DNA of 64,000 nucleotides. It comes from Lapillicoccus jejuensis. GTDB lineage: Bacteria; Actinomycetota; Actinomycetes; Actinomycetales; Dermatophilaceae. The notes beneath the pieces are model-generated. The model had not been told where the DNA came from and did no database searches. It saw nothing but the letters and a program-made list of their open reading frames with translations. The translations under genes and the position numbers were made by a program. Each line of letters starts with the position of its first letter. Within the stretch, counting starts at the first letter, position 1. The stretch covers positions 1,302,001-1,366,000 of the forward strand of contig NZ_VFMN01000001.1 of assembly GCF_006715055.1 (NCBI RefSeq), written 5' to 3'. Positions 49,468-58,561 of the stretch are shown here, in pieces.

Positions 49468-50187
49468 GCCGGGGAAGGCGCAGAGCTCGTTGCCGGCGGG
49501 GTCGGCGAGGACGGTCCAGGACGGTGCGCCCGGCGCGCCGCCGGGAGCGAGCACGCGGGCGCCGTACGCGACGAGGTCGTCGACGGAGCGGCAGGTGACG
49601 TCGAGGTGCACCCGGTTCTTCACCGTCTTGGGCTCGTCGGTCCAGGTGATGACGAGGTTCTCGAACGGGGCCCCGGGGATGCCCTCGACCCACGAGTAGC
49701 CCTCGTCCGGGTCCTGCTCGACCCGGCCGCCGACCAGCCCGGCCCACCCGTGCGCGATCCCCGCCGCGGCGGCGGCCCCGTCGTCACCCGCGCCGACCTG
49801 CAGGACGAGCTCGTACAGCGGTCGCCCGCGCCCACCGCCGGCCGCGAGCACCTCGGGCGCGCGGACGAAGGCGCACAGCTCGCCGCCCTCGGGGTCGCGC
49901 AGTACCGTCCACGGCTGGGTGTCGTCGACGACGCTCGCGCCGAGCGCGAGCAGGTCGTCGACGGCGGCGACGTTGACGTCGAGGTGCAGGCGGTGCCACA
50001 CCGTCTTCGGCTCCGGGACGCGGTTGACCCAGACCGTGTGCTCCGGGGTGTCGCCGCGCAGGACGACGTCGCCGTCGTCGAGCCGCTCGAGCCGCAGCCC
50101 GAGCGCAGCGGCGTAGAAGGTGCCGAGCCGCACCGGGTCGGCGGCGTCGAGGCAGAGGTCCTTGTACGACGCGAGCGGCTCGGCCAC
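49465..50187 (-). CDS. Tandem VOC (glyoxalase-like) protein
   Basis: A 240-residue protein with two copies of a VOC half. The first is CLDAADPVRLGTFYAAALGLRLE to WTVLRDPEGGELCAFV, the second ends WTVLADPAGNELCAFPG. In each copy HLDV-type histidine (WHRLHLDVNVAAVDDLL, KNRVHLDVTCRSVDDLV) and the Glu of G-x-ELCAF are candidate metal ligands. Proteins like this include resistance proteins and uncharacterised lyases. The GTG 50187 start gives a family-like N-terminus. It is encoded just after the anti-sigma-like ATPase gene. Confidence 0.82.
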   Translation of the reverse strand: MAEPLASYKDLCLDAADPVRLGTFYAAALGLRLERLDDGDVVLRGDTPEHTVWVNRVPEPKTVWHRLHLDVNVAAVDDLLALGASVVDDTQPWTVLRDPEGGELCAFVRAPEVLAAGGGRGRPLYELVLQVGAGDDGAAAAAGIAHGWAGLVGGRVEQDPDEGYSWVEGIPGAPFENLVITWTDEPKTVKNRVHLDVTCRSVDDLVAYGARVLAPGGAPGAPSWTVLADPAGNELCAFPG

Positions 50188-50208
50188 GGCTGTCTGCTCA
50201 GCGACGCG

Positions 50209-50718
50209 TCAGCGCGAGCGCCGGCGGGACGGTCCGCCGAGCGAGGCCCACACGGTGCGGCCGCTGCGCTCCTCGGCGACGCCCCACTCGTGGGCGAGGC
50301 TGCGCACGATCCGCAGGCCGCGGCCGGAGGACGACCACACCGACTTGGGCGCGGGCCGAGGGGTCGACGGGCCGCCGCCGTCGGAGACCTCGACCTCGAC
50401 GACGTCGGCCTTGACCTTCCAGTGCACCCGGATCGTGCCGTCGGGCAGCGGGCGGGCGTGCCGGATGGCGTTGCCGACCAGCTCGGAGACGACCATCTCG
50501 GTCTCGCCGATGAGCTCGTCGGACAGGCCGCGCTGCTCGAGGTCCTGCACGACGACGCGGCGGATCTTCGGCACGGCGGGCGCGGTCCACGGGACGCGGA
50601 TGGTCCGCGGTCGGTCGAGCCGGTCGGCGTCGACGACGGGCGCGGGACGGGGCACCGCGGGAGGCGCGGGGGGCGGGCTCGGGAGCATGCTCCCCGCTGG
50701 TTCAGCCACCCCTGCCAC
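50209..50718 (-). CDS. Anti-sigma/RsbW-like ATP-binding protein
   Basis: A protein of up to 169 residues with a GHKL ATPase fold. A Pro-rich start of about 40 residues is followed by VVVQDLEQRGLSDELIGETEMVVSELVGNAIRHA (N box), VEVEVSDGGGPSTP (G1) and SSGRGLRIVRSLAHEWGV (G2). This is the HATPase_c_2 domain of RsbW-like serine kinases that hold stress sigma factors or act with SpoIIE-like phosphatases. No partner sigma or antagonist gene is adjacent. GTG 50718 and 50709 are both possible starts. Confidence 0.85.
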   Translation of the reverse strand: MAGVAEPAGSMLPSPPPAPPAVPRPAPVVDADRLDRPRTIRVPWTAPAVPKIRRVVVQDLEQRGLSDELIGETEMVVSELVGNAIRHARPLPDGTIRVHWKVKADVVEVEVSDGGGPSTPRPAPKSVWSSSGRGLRIVRSLAHEWGVAEERSGRTVWASLGGPSRRRSR

Positions 50719-50791
50719 CGCCTGTCCACCCGATGAACGCGCCCCGCAGGACGCCGCGGTCCCTGCCCCGACGCGGTACCGCTCGGACAGG

Positions 50792-51652
50792 CTAGCCGCA
50801 GACGGGGGCCACGTCGAGACGCGCGGAGAGACACCGGGCGGGGTTGTTGCTGATGATCGCGTCGACCCCGAGGTTGAGGCAGCGGGCGATGTCGGCGTCG
50901 TCGTCGACGGTCCACACCCAGACCTCGTGCCCCGCCTCGTGCTGCGCGGCGACGGTGTCGGGGTGCGCCCGCAGCGCGGCGACGTCGAGCCCGAGGGTGC
51001 TCGCCCCGCCGAGCAGGGCCCCCGTGCGGAACGGGCCCGACTGCCCGAGCCCGACGAGGAGCACCGTCGGCAGGTCGGGCAGCAGGGTGCGCAGGCGCAG
51101 CAACGCCAGGTGCGAGAACGACATCACGCGCGCCCACGGCGCTCCCGGCCGCGCCGGACCGGTCATCCCGGCGTCCCGCAGCACGTCGGCGACGGCGCGC
51201 TCGACGCGCCCGCCGGCGCGGGTCGGGTGCTTGGTCTCGACCGCCAGCCCGACGGGGTACGACGCCCCCCGGGCCAGCTCGACGAGCTCCCGCAGCGTCA
51301 GGAGGTCACCGTCGCCGTCGACCCGCGGACCGTCGATGGTCGGGTGGGCGCCGTCGGGCGCCGGGACGGCGTACCGCCAGGCCCCCCAGTCGACGGCGCG
51401 CAGCTCGGCCAGGGTCATCGTCGAGACGACCCCGTCGCCGAGCCCGGTGCGCTCCAGGGTGCGGTCGTGGAGCAGGACGAGCTCGCCGTCGGCGGTGAGC
51501 CGGACGTCGCACTCGAGCGCCTCGGCCCCCTCGGCGAGGGCGAGCTCGTAGGCCGCCCGGGTGTGCTCGGGCCGGGCGATCGAGCTGCCGCGGTGGGCCA
51601 CGACGAGGGGGTGGGGTGGCGGGCTCACCTGGTCGTCCGCTGGGTCGCTCAC
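50792..51652 (-). CDS. Glycerophosphodiester phosphodiesterase
   Basis: A 286-residue TIM-barrel enzyme that hydrolyses glycerophosphodiesters to glycerol 3-phosphate and an alcohol. The catalytic start LVVAHRGSSIARPEHTRAAYELALAEGAEALECDVRLTADGELVLLHDRTLERT has the HR-G, Glu-His and E-x-D signatures. VWVWTVDDDADIARCLNLGVDAIISNNPARCL is the usual C-terminal end. There is no signal peptide, so it acts inside the cell. The first 14 residues before PLVVAHRG are short and acidic. It stands alone on the minus strand. Confidence 0.93.
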   Translation of the reverse strand: MSDPADDQVSPPPHPLVVAHRGSSIARPEHTRAAYELALAEGAEALECDVRLTADGELVLLHDRTLERTGLGDGVVSTMTLAELRAVDWGAWRYAVPAPDGAHPTIDGPRVDGDGDLLTLRELVELARGASYPVGLAVETKHPTRAGGRVERAVADVLRDAGMTGPARPGAPWARVMSFSHLALLRLRTLLPDLPTVLLVGLGQSGPFRTGALLGGASTLGLDVAALRAHPDTVAAQHEAGHEVWVWTVDDDADIARCLNLGVDAIISNNPARCLSARLDVAPVCG

Positions 51653-51766
51653 CTCGTCATCGTGGCACGCGAGGCGGTCGGTCGCCGTCCGTCGCCGCTG
51701 CTCGATGCCCGCGTCTGCGGCCGTCTTCCCCGCTCGCTAGACAGCCCGAGACGGGACGATCGAGCG

Positions 51767-52168
51767 TCAGGCCGAGCGGGCGTCGTACGTCGAGCGCGCC
51801 GCGTGCACCTCCGGCAGGTGCGTCTCCGCCCAGACCTTGACCGCGCGGACGGTCTGCTCGAGCGAGGCCCCGAGCGGGGTCAGCGCGTAGGAGACGGTGA
51901 CCGGCACGGTGGGGGTGACCTCCCGGGTGACGAGGCCGTCGCGCTCGAGGTGGCGCAGGGTCTGGGTGAGCATCTTCTGGCTCACGCCGGCGATCCGCCG
52001 GGACAGCTCGCTGAACCGCAGCTCGCCCCCACTGAGGGCGGCCAGGCACAGCACCACCCACTTGTCGGAGAGCCGCTCGAGCACCTGGCGGCTGGGGCAG
52101 TCGGCGAAGAACGCGTCGAACTCCGCCTTGGCCTGCTCGCGCCGCTGCGCGGCCGTCGTCGTCGCCAT
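51767..52168 (-). CDS. HxlR-family transcriptional regulator
   Basis: A 133-residue winged-helix regulator. CPSRQVLERLSDKWVVLCLAALSGGELRFSELSRRIAGVSQKMLTQTLRHLERDGLVTREV is the HxlR signature, with a conserved Cys near the start of the domain that is often redox- or aldehyde-reactive. It is divergent from a quinone-oxidoreductase-like gene, with a palindrome between. The common arrangement is that HxlR controls the oxidoreductase in response to quinones or aldehydes. ATG 52168 is preceded by GGGAGGAG. Confidence 0.92.
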   Translation of the reverse strand: MATTTAAQRREQAKAEFDAFFADCPSRQVLERLSDKWVVLCLAALSGGELRFSELSRRIAGVSQKMLTQTLRHLERDGLVTREVTPTVPVTVSYALTPLGASLEQTVRAVKVWAETHLPEVHAARSTYDARSA

Positions 52169-52210
52169 CCGGCTGCTCCTCCCGTCACCTGTGCGTGGGC
52201 TACGCACTTC

Positions 52211-52238
52211 GAGGTACCTACTTACCAACGGATACCTC
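52211..52238. promoter_or_regulatory. Candidate HxlR operator
   Basis: GAGGTA at 52211-52216 and TACCTC at 52233-52238 form an inverted repeat, with a second GGTA/TACC pair inside. It lies in the 152-bp gap between HxlR and the oxidoreductase gene, in an A+T-richer patch. Confidence 0.6.
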
Positions 52239-52320
52239 TTCGCGCCACGGTAGGGCCATCGGGAGGGCGCGACAAGCCCCCCACCATCCGCAGCAGCCAC
52301 CGAAGCAGAAGGAGCACGCC

Positions 52321-53226
52321 ATGCGCGCCGTCGTCACCCGCACCCGGGGCACCCTCGAGGTCGTCGAGACCGCCATCCCCGCCGTCGGCCCGGACGAGGT
52401 CCTCGTCCGCGTCACCGCGGCCACCATCAACCCCGTCGACCTCGCCATCGTCGGCCACGGCTTCGGCGAGGGGCTGGCGCACCTCGCCTCCACCGGCCTG
52501 GGCTGGGACCTCGCCGGCACGGTCGAGGAGGTGGGCGAGCAGGCCGCCGTACGGCGCCCCGACCTCACCCCGGGCACCCGTGTCGCCGCGGTGCACCACG
52601 GCTTCGACAAGCCGCTGGGCGCCCTCGCCGGGTTCGCCGTCGTCCCCGCAGAGGCGGTCGCGCTCGTCCCGGACGGCCTCGACGACGTGCCGGCCGCGTC
52701 GCTGCCGCTCAACGTCCTCACCGCCGCTCAGGCCGTCGACCTGCTCGACGGGACGACAGCCGGGACGCTGCTCGTCACCGGCGCGGCCGGCGCCGTCGGC
52801 GGGTGGGCGCTGACCTTCGCCCGCGAGCGCGGGTGGGACGTCCTCGGTCTCGCCCGCGAGAACGACCGGGAGTTCGTCGAGGCCCAGGGCGCCCGCCTCG
52901 TCACGGGCCTCGACGGTCTCGCCGGCCTGGAGGTGGACGCCGTCCTCGACGCGGCCACGCTGCCGGGTGCCGTCGACGCGCTGCGCGACGGCGGGACCTA
53001 CGTCGGGGTGCTGCCCGCCTTCCCGCTGGCCACCGACCGGGACGTCATCGTCACCGCGGTCGGCGTGCAGGCCGACGGCGAGCGGCTGACGGGGCTGCTG
53101 CGCCGGGCCGCCGGGGGCGAGCTCCCGGTGCGGGTCGCGGCGACGTACGGGCTCGACGACGTGGAGAAGGCGATCGACGTGCTGCGGCGCGGCGGGGTCC
53201 GAGGACGCGTCGTCGTCACGATGTGA
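52321..53226 (+). CDS. NADPH-dependent quinone oxidoreductase-like protein
   Basis: A 301-residue medium-chain dehydrogenase/reductase of the zeta-crystallin type. There are no zinc-ligand cysteines. VLVRVTAATINPVDLAIVGHG opens the catalytic domain, and TLLVTGAAGAVGGWALTFARERGWDVLGLA is the NADP-binding fold. YGLDDVEKAIDVLRRGGVRGRVVVTM ends the protein as in QOR-like enzymes. It probably reduces quinones or enals in detoxification. ATG 52321 follows AAGGAG. Its last 11 bp overlap the convergent acyl-CoA synthetase gene. Confidence 0.9.
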   Translation: MRAVVTRTRGTLEVVETAIPAVGPDEVLVRVTAATINPVDLAIVGHGFGEGLAHLASTGLGWDLAGTVEEVGEQAAVRRPDLTPGTRVAAVHHGFDKPLGALAGFAVVPAEAVALVPDGLDDVPAASLPLNVLTAAQAVDLLDGTTAGTLLVTGAAGAVGGWALTFARERGWDVLGLARENDREFVEAQGARLVTGLDGLAGLEVDAVLDAATLPGAVDALRDGGTYVGVLPAFPLATDRDVIVTAVGVQADGERLTGLLRRAAGGELPVRVAATYGLDDVEKAIDVLRRGGVRGRVVVTM

Positions 53227-54976
53227 GCGGCGGAGCGGCTGCGGTGCGACGCAGCTGCCGCTTGAGGACCTTGCCGACGGGGTTGCGCGGTAGGGCGTCG
53301 ACGACCTCGAGCCGCTCGGGGAGCTTGACGCGGGCCACGTGCTGGGTCTCGAGGTGGGCCCGCACCTCCTCGAGCGTGAGGGTCGCGCCGGGGCGCAGCG
53401 CGACGACGGCGGCCAGCCGCTCACCGAGGACCTCGTCGGGGTCGCCGACGACGGCGACCTCGGCGACGGCGGGGTGGGTGGCGACGAGCGCCTCGACCTC
53501 GGCGGGCGCGATGTTGTGCCCACCGCGGATGACGACGTCGCGGGCCCGGTCGACGTAGCGCAGGAACTGCCCGTGGTCGCCGGCGATCTCGAACAGGTCC
53601 CCGGTCCGCAGCCAGCCGCGCTCGTCGAAGGCGGACCCGGTCTCGTCGCCGAGGTAGCCGGGGAAGACGGTCGGCCCGTCGACCCGCAGCTCGGCCGGGA
53701 CACCGGGGGTGGTCACGTCCTCGCCGGTCGCAAGGTCGACGAGACGGACCTGCACCCAGTCGCCGATCCGCGAGCTCCACCGGTGGCCGGGCGGGCCGGG
53801 GACGGCGAAGTTCGGAAAGAAGCGCGCCCGCTCCTGCGGGTCCGGCAGGTCGGCCGGGCTCGAGAGCAGCCCGACGCCCTCGTTGGAGCCGAAAAAGTTG
53901 ATGACGCCGACGCCGCGCTCCTGCCAGCCGGCGACCATCGAGGGCGGCAGCGGCGCGCTGCCCGAGCCGACGCGGGTGAGGCTGGACAGGTCGGCCTGGG
54001 CGAGCAGCTGTTCGTTGTGCAGGAGGACGGTCAGCAGCGCGGGCGGCATGACGGTGTAGCTGACGCGCTCGGTCGCGACCTGGCCCAGGAAGGTGGGCAG
54101 GTCGAACGGGTGGTGCTGCACGAGGACGCACCCGGTCCGCAGCCACGGCAGCAGCAGCCCGACGAACGCGGCCATGTTGACGAGCGGGAACGGGTTGAGG
54201 ATGACGTCGCCCTGGGTCAGCTGCGGTGCGTCGACACCGGCCCACGACCCGGCGAGCCACTCGAGGTGGGTGCGCGGGACGCCCTTCGGCTCGGCCTCGG
54301 TGCCGGAGGTCCAGCAGATCGTCATGGCGTCGTCGGGGTCGTGCCGCCCGGTTTCGGCCCGGTGCGCGGCGACCGCCGCCCGGTCGGCGGGGCTCGCGGG
54401 GGCGGTGACGAGGCGCCGTACGGGCTCGGTGGCGTCCGCGGCCGCGGGGGTCCGGTGCCCTGCCGGTGCGGACGCAAGGGTCGCGAGGTGCCGGACGAGC
54501 GGCAGCGTCCGTACGGCGTCCTGCGCGTCGGCGAGCAGGTCGCGCTCGCCGCAGCGCGGGGCGACGAGCAGGACGCTCGCCTCGGCGCGGCCGACCATGC
54601 TCACGAGCTCGTGCTCGCGGTAGGGGACGGCGAGCGGGGTGACGACGACGCCCAGCAGCCAGGCGGCGAGGTAGGTCTCGACGAGCTCGACGGTGTTGGG
54701 CTGCTGGACGGCGAGGACGTCGCCGCGGCGCAGACCGAGCTCGAGCAGGCGGGCGGCGAGGTGGTGGACCTCGTCGTCGAGCTCGCGCCAGGTGAGCCGG
54801 CGCGGCGGCGCGCCGTCGAGGTCGACGCGGTTGGCCGGGTCGACGAGGGCGAGCGCGTCGCCGCGCTCGGCGACCCGGGCGAGGTAGACCTCGTCGAGGA
54901 CCTCGTCGGTCCACCAGCCGCGAGCCTGGTAGTCGGCGACCTTGTCGCGCGGGTGCAGGCCGCGGGTCCGCACCAT
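53216..54976 (-). CDS. AMP-forming acyl-CoA/aryl-CoA synthetase
   Basis: A 586-residue adenylating enzyme. The P-loop is ICWTSGTEAEPKGVPRTHLEWL near 225-245. FFGSNEGVGLLSS and WLRTGDLFEIAGDHGQFLRYVDRARDVVIRGGHNIAPAEVE are the later motifs, with the final lysine in NPVGKVLKRQLRR. It couples an organic acid to CoA with ATP. TSGTEAEPKG departs slightly from the common TSGTTGxPKG. The substrate is unknown; the adjacent carotenoid/stilbene-type oxygenase and thiolase suggest an acid from a cleavage product. It follows the oxygenase gene by 2 bp, in the same operon. Confidence 0.9.
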   Translation of the reverse strand: MVRTRGLHPRDKVADYQARGWWTDEVLDEVYLARVAERGDALALVDPANRVDLDGAPPRRLTWRELDDEVHHLAARLLELGLRRGDVLAVQQPNTVELVETYLAAWLLGVVVTPLAVPYREHELVSMVGRAEASVLLVAPRCGERDLLADAQDAVRTLPLVRHLATLASAPAGHRTPAAADATEPVRRLVTAPASPADRAAVAAHRAETGRHDPDDAMTICWTSGTEAEPKGVPRTHLEWLAGSWAGVDAPQLTQGDVILNPFPLVNMAAFVGLLLPWLRTGCVLVQHHPFDLPTFLGQVATERVSYTVMPPALLTVLLHNEQLLAQADLSSLTRVGSGSAPLPPSMVAGWQERGVGVINFFGSNEGVGLLSSPADLPDPQERARFFPNFAVPGPPGHRWSSRIGDWVQVRLVDLATGEDVTTPGVPAELRVDGPTVFPGYLGDETGSAFDERGWLRTGDLFEIAGDHGQFLRYVDRARDVVIRGGHNIAPAEVEALVATHPAVAEVAVVGDPDEVLGERLAAVVALRPGATLTLEEVRAHLETQHVARVKLPERLEVVDALPRNPVGKVLKRQLRRTAAAPPLTS

Positions 54977-54978
54977 CG

Positions 54979-56493
54979 CTAGAGACCCAGCGCGGCGGGG
55001 GCGGTGACGCCGTCGGCGTCGTCCCAGCGCCGCAGCTCCTCGCCGGCGACCCAGGTCGCGTGGGTGCCGCTGGAGATCCGCTCGGGCAGCCGCAGCGTGC
55101 AGACCGGGCCGGCGGCGAGGTCGTCGGCCGCGTAGACGACGCCGTACGACGCGTCGTCGTCCGTGCTCGTCGTGAGGGTGACGAGGTAGCCGTCGTCCTC
55201 GCGAGTCGAGCCGACGCGCGGCGCGAGGTGGGTCTCGCTGCCGAAGACCCCGTCGCCGAAGACGATCCGCTCCTCGGTGCCGGCGACGACGTCGTGCTTG
55301 ACGAGGCCGTCGAAGAGGAACTTCCCCTCCGGACCGGTCGCGGCGTAGACGTAGCGGTGCGGGACGGCGCCGCCGGACTCGTTGCGGGTGCCGAACTCGG
55401 TGAGCGAGTCCGACAGGCGCTCCTCGCGGACGGCGCCGGTGCGCAGGTCGAACCGCCACCGGTGCAGGTGGGTCTGCAGGCGGTCGAGGGCGAGGAAGCG
55501 GAAGGCGCGCATCCAGTGGTCGTCGCCCTCGCGGCGGCCGGGCTCGGGGTCGTCCTGGTAGAAGCCGTCGAGCACGATCTCGTCGCCCTCCTCCCACGCG
55601 CCGACGAAGTGCAGGACGAAGGTCGGTGACGCCTCGAACCAGCGGACCGGGCCCCCGGCTCGGGGGACGACGGCGAAGCGGCTCGGCAGGTCGCGGTGGA
55701 AGCGCGGGACGAACGCGCCCTGCGCGGCGAGCTGCTCGTCCCAGAAGAGCGGGAAGTCGTTGAGCACGACGTAGTTCGTCGTATAGGCCATGTCGTGCGG
55801 CATCCGCGGGCCCGGCAGCTCGACGTCGGTGAGGTGGGTGAGGGTGTCGGTCGCGTCGACGGCGCCCCAGCGCAGGTACGGCGCCTCGCGGGCGTAGGAG
55901 AAGAAGAGCAGCTCGCCGGTGACCGGGTCGACCTTGGGGTGGGCGCTCACCCCCCACGCCGGGAAGCGGCCGCCCCACGAGGCCCTGCCGAGCGGGTCGC
56001 CGGTGCGCGGATCGAGCCGGTAGAGGTCGCCGCACTGGTAGAAGCTCGTGAGGGCCACGCCGCGGTGGACGACGACGTCGGTGCTCGAGGCGTCCTTCAT
56101 CCCGCCGCGGGCGCCCCACCCGTCGTCTCGCATGGCGATGGCCGGTGGCTCGGAGACGCCGGCCCACAGCGACCGGCCGGCCTCGGCCTCGGCGAGCAGG
56201 CCCTCGGTGCGCACGAACCGGTTGCGGTAGAAAGCGGTCCCGTCGCGGAAGCCGAGGACGTGGACCATCCCGTCGCCGTCGAACGGGTGGTAGGCCTTGA
56301 GCGCCGGGTGCAGCGGGTTCTCGGTGTTGCGCAGGTAGACGCCGTCGAGGTCGGTCGGGACGCCGCCCTGGACCACCTCGAGGTCGTCCGCGCGCCACTC
56401 GGCGGTCTGCGGGCGCCACGGGCCGGTGCGGTAGGGGTGCTCGTCGTCCTCCGGGAGCGTGCTGAGCATCCGGCCGACCAGCTCGACGTCCAT
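54979..56493 (-). CDS. Carotenoid/lignostilbene-type oxygenase (RPE65 family)
   Basis: A 504-residue beta-propeller dioxygenase with Fe2+ held by four histidines. Candidates in order are WGVSAHPKVDP, GPRMPHDMAYTTNY, TFVLHFVGAWEEG and SSGTHATWV. GVYLRNTENPLHPALKAYHPFDGDGMVHVLGF is the family opening. Enzymes of this group cleave C=C bonds of carotenoids, stilbenes or isoeugenol-like phenols. The neighbouring CoA ligase and thiolase suggest onward breakdown of the product acid, for example of aromatic or isoprenoid origin. The exact substrate cannot be read. It is the middle gene of a three-gene operon. Confidence 0.9.
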   Translation of the reverse strand: MDVELVGRMLSTLPEDDEHPYRTGPWRPQTAEWRADDLEVVQGGVPTDLDGVYLRNTENPLHPALKAYHPFDGDGMVHVLGFRDGTAFYRNRFVRTEGLLAEAEAGRSLWAGVSEPPAIAMRDDGWGARGGMKDASSTDVVVHRGVALTSFYQCGDLYRLDPRTGDPLGRASWGGRFPAWGVSAHPKVDPVTGELLFFSYAREAPYLRWGAVDATDTLTHLTDVELPGPRMPHDMAYTTNYVVLNDFPLFWDEQLAAQGAFVPRFHRDLPSRFAVVPRAGGPVRWFEASPTFVLHFVGAWEEGDEIVLDGFYQDDPEPGRREGDDHWMRAFRFLALDRLQTHLHRWRFDLRTGAVREERLSDSLTEFGTRNESGGAVPHRYVYAATGPEGKFLFDGLVKHDVVAGTEERIVFGDGVFGSETHLAPRVGSTREDDGYLVTLTTSTDDDASYGVVYAADDLAAGPVCTLRLPERISSGTHATWVAGEELRRWDDADGVTAPAALGL

Positions 56494-56546
56494 TCCTGCG
56501 CTCCTGCTTCGTCGGAGGATTCTTCCTGGAGGGTGGATGCTCGGTC

Positions 56547-57779
56547 CTACGCCGGGGCGGCGCCGACGACGAGGCTGACCGTCGTCGCCGTGCTGCCGCC
56601 GATGTTGAGCGTGCCGAAACGCTGCGCGCCCTCGACCTGGTAGTCGTCCGCCGTGCCGCTGACCTGGCGCGTGGCGTCGAGGAGCATCCGCACGCCGGTC
56701 GCGCCGACCGGGTGACCACCGCCGATGAGCCCGCCGGACGGGTTGATGGGGAAGGACCCGCCGAGCTCGATGTCGCCGTTCTCGACCGCCTTCCACGACT
56801 CACCGGGGCCGGTGAGGCCGAGGTGGTCGATCGCCAGGTACTCGCTCGGCGCGAAGCAGTCGTGCACCTCGTAGCCGGCGAGGCCCTCCAGGTCGGTGCC
56901 GGCGCGGCCGAGCGCGTCGGTGACGGCGCGTCGCACGTGCGGCATGACGTACGGCGACCCGCCCTCCCCACCCGCGCGGCTGCGCGCGAGCTTGGGCTCG
57001 AGCGGGAGCCCGACGACGCGGTGCCCCCAGCCCTCGATCCGGGCGAGCGGCCGGATCTCCGGGTGGGCGCGCCGCCAGGCGTCGGTGACGAGCACGACGC
57101 CGGCGCCGCCGTCGGTGACCTGGCTGCAGTCGAACCGGCGCAGCCGCCCCGACACGACCGGGTTGGTGGCCTCGTCGGCGAGGTCGTCGGGGACGCTCCA
57201 GCCGCGGGTCTGGGCCCGCGGGTTGCGCCGGGCGGCCTCGAGGTTGACCTGGGCGATCCGACGCAGGTGGGCGTCGTCGAGGCCGTAGCGGGCGTCGTAC
57301 TCGTCGGCGACGCGCGAGAACTGCTCGGGCCACGGGAAGGTGACCCCGTCGAGCTCGTCGGGCAGCAGCGCGGCGCCGCCGAGCAGGCGCGCGCCCTCGG
57401 CGCTCGGCACCGTCTTCTCCAGCTCGACTCCGAGCACGAGCGCGCAGTCGTAGGCGCCCGAGCGCAGGTCCGCGACGGCCGCGAGGACCGCGAGCGAGCC
57501 GGACGCGCACGCGCCCTCGTGACGGGAGGCGGGCTTGCCCCACAGCCCGTCGACGACGGTCGCCGGCATCGCGCCGAGGTGGCCCTGGCCGGTGAAGGCC
57601 TCGCCGAACGCGTTGCCGACGTGGACCACCTCGACCGCCTCGGCGGGGACGCCGGCGGCCTCGAGCGTGCCCAGGGCGACCTCGCGGGTCAGGTCGCGGA
57701 AGCCGAGCCCCTCCCGGGTCAGGTGCCGCGCGAAGTCGGTCTGGTGACCACCGAGCACCCACACGTCCGTCGCGTCCAC
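56547..57779 (-). CDS. Thiolase / acetyl-CoA acetyltransferase-like
   Basis: A 410-residue member of the thiolase superfamily. The active-site cysteine is in RHEGACASGSLAVLAA (near 92). The second and third motifs are EVHDCFAPSEYLAIDHLGL and NPSGGLIGGGHPVGATGVRM. It is of the SCP2-like group, with HD-C-F rather than the N-E-A-F of classic thiolases, so a non-classical acyl substrate is likely. GTG 57779 is preceded by GGAGGG at good spacing; an in-frame ATG at 57863 adds Pro/Gly-rich sequence. It is the first gene of the cluster with the oxygenase and CoA synthetase. Confidence 0.88.
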   Translation of the reverse strand: MDATDVWVLGGHQTDFARHLTREGLGFRDLTREVALGTLEAAGVPAEAVEVVHVGNAFGEAFTGQGHLGAMPATVVDGLWGKPASRHEGACASGSLAVLAAVADLRSGAYDCALVLGVELEKTVPSAEGARLLGGAALLPDELDGVTFPWPEQFSRVADEYDARYGLDDAHLRRIAQVNLEAARRNPRAQTRGWSVPDDLADEATNPVVSGRLRRFDCSQVTDGGAGVVLVTDAWRRAHPEIRPLARIEGWGHRVVGLPLEPKLARSRAGGEGGSPYVMPHVRRAVTDALGRAGTDLEGLAGYEVHDCFAPSEYLAIDHLGLTGPGESWKAVENGDIELGGSFPINPSGGLIGGGHPVGATGVRMLLDATRQVSGTADDYQVEGAQRFGTLNIGGSTATTVSLVVGAAPA

Positions 57780-58004
57780 CGCACCCTCCCGAGGCTCCCG
57801 ACCGGACGGCGGCGTCCGGACGCCCCCACCGTACGGCGCCCCGTCGGCCCCCGGAAGGGTCACGATGACGACGGCGCCGGCGACGACGAGGCCTCGCTGT
57901 CACCGCGTGCGCTGCATGGCCGGAACCTGGTTGTCAGGCAACGCGCATCAGATGCCCAGGTCCCTATCGGCTATCGCGAGGCCGGCTCACCCCATCCTCT
58001 CGTC

Positions 58005-58553
58005 ATGAACTCAGCACTACGCACCCGAGGACTGCGACGGGCTGTAGCGGCCGCCGCCGTGTCCCTGGTCGTCGTCCCCGCCGTCGACCTGACCACCGCA
58101 CAGGCGTCGGTCCCGTCGAACTACTGCTCGGGCAAGTCGTACACCTACCTGGTGAAGACGTACGCCTACGGTGTGGAGAAGCTGGCCCTGCGGTGTGGAA
58201 CGGCGTCCTGGGGCTTCGTGCACATCGCCAACTACGGGCGGTGGAACAGCACGTTCGACTCGATGATCGCCCTCACCATCTCTCAGGGCGAGAAGGTCAC
58301 CGACCTGCAGCAGGATGGCGGCAACCGGATCTTCGCCCTCTTCGACGGCAACTGCCACGAACTGTTCCGGGTCATCTACAACGGGAACGCCTACAACGGG
58401 AGCGGCGTGAGCCCCCAGGGCATCATCACCGCGTACTACTCGACGAGCGGGACGGCGAAGACCCCGGGCACGATCGCCACCTACCCCCAGATGAAGGCGG
58501 GGGTCACCAACCCGGCCTACCGTACGGACTGCCCCGTCATCCAGAACATCTGA
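58005..58553 (+). CDS. Small secreted cysteine-containing protein
   Basis: A 182-residue protein with an Arg-rich start and a Sec signal (RRAVAAAAVSLVVVPAVDL, likely cleavage after TTAQA near 34). The mature part has four cysteines (NYCSG, LRCGT, GNCHE, TDCPV), which could give two disulfides. It is rich in Tyr, Asn, Gly and Thr, unlike its neighbours, with lower G+C and a different codon choice. I do not recognise a family. The following small gene starts 8 bp later with its own ribosome site, so the two are probably co-expressed. Signs of horizontal origin are weak but present. Confidence 0.7.
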   Translation: MNSALRTRGLRRAVAAAAVSLVVVPAVDLTTAQASVPSNYCSGKSYTYLVKTYAYGVEKLALRCGTASWGFVHIANYGRWNSTFDSMIALTISQGEKVTDLQQDGGNRIFALFDGNCHELFRVIYNGNAYNGSGVSPQGIITAYYSTSGTAKTPGTIATYPQMKAGVTNPAYRTDCPVIQNI

Positions 58554-58561
58554 GGAGCGCT

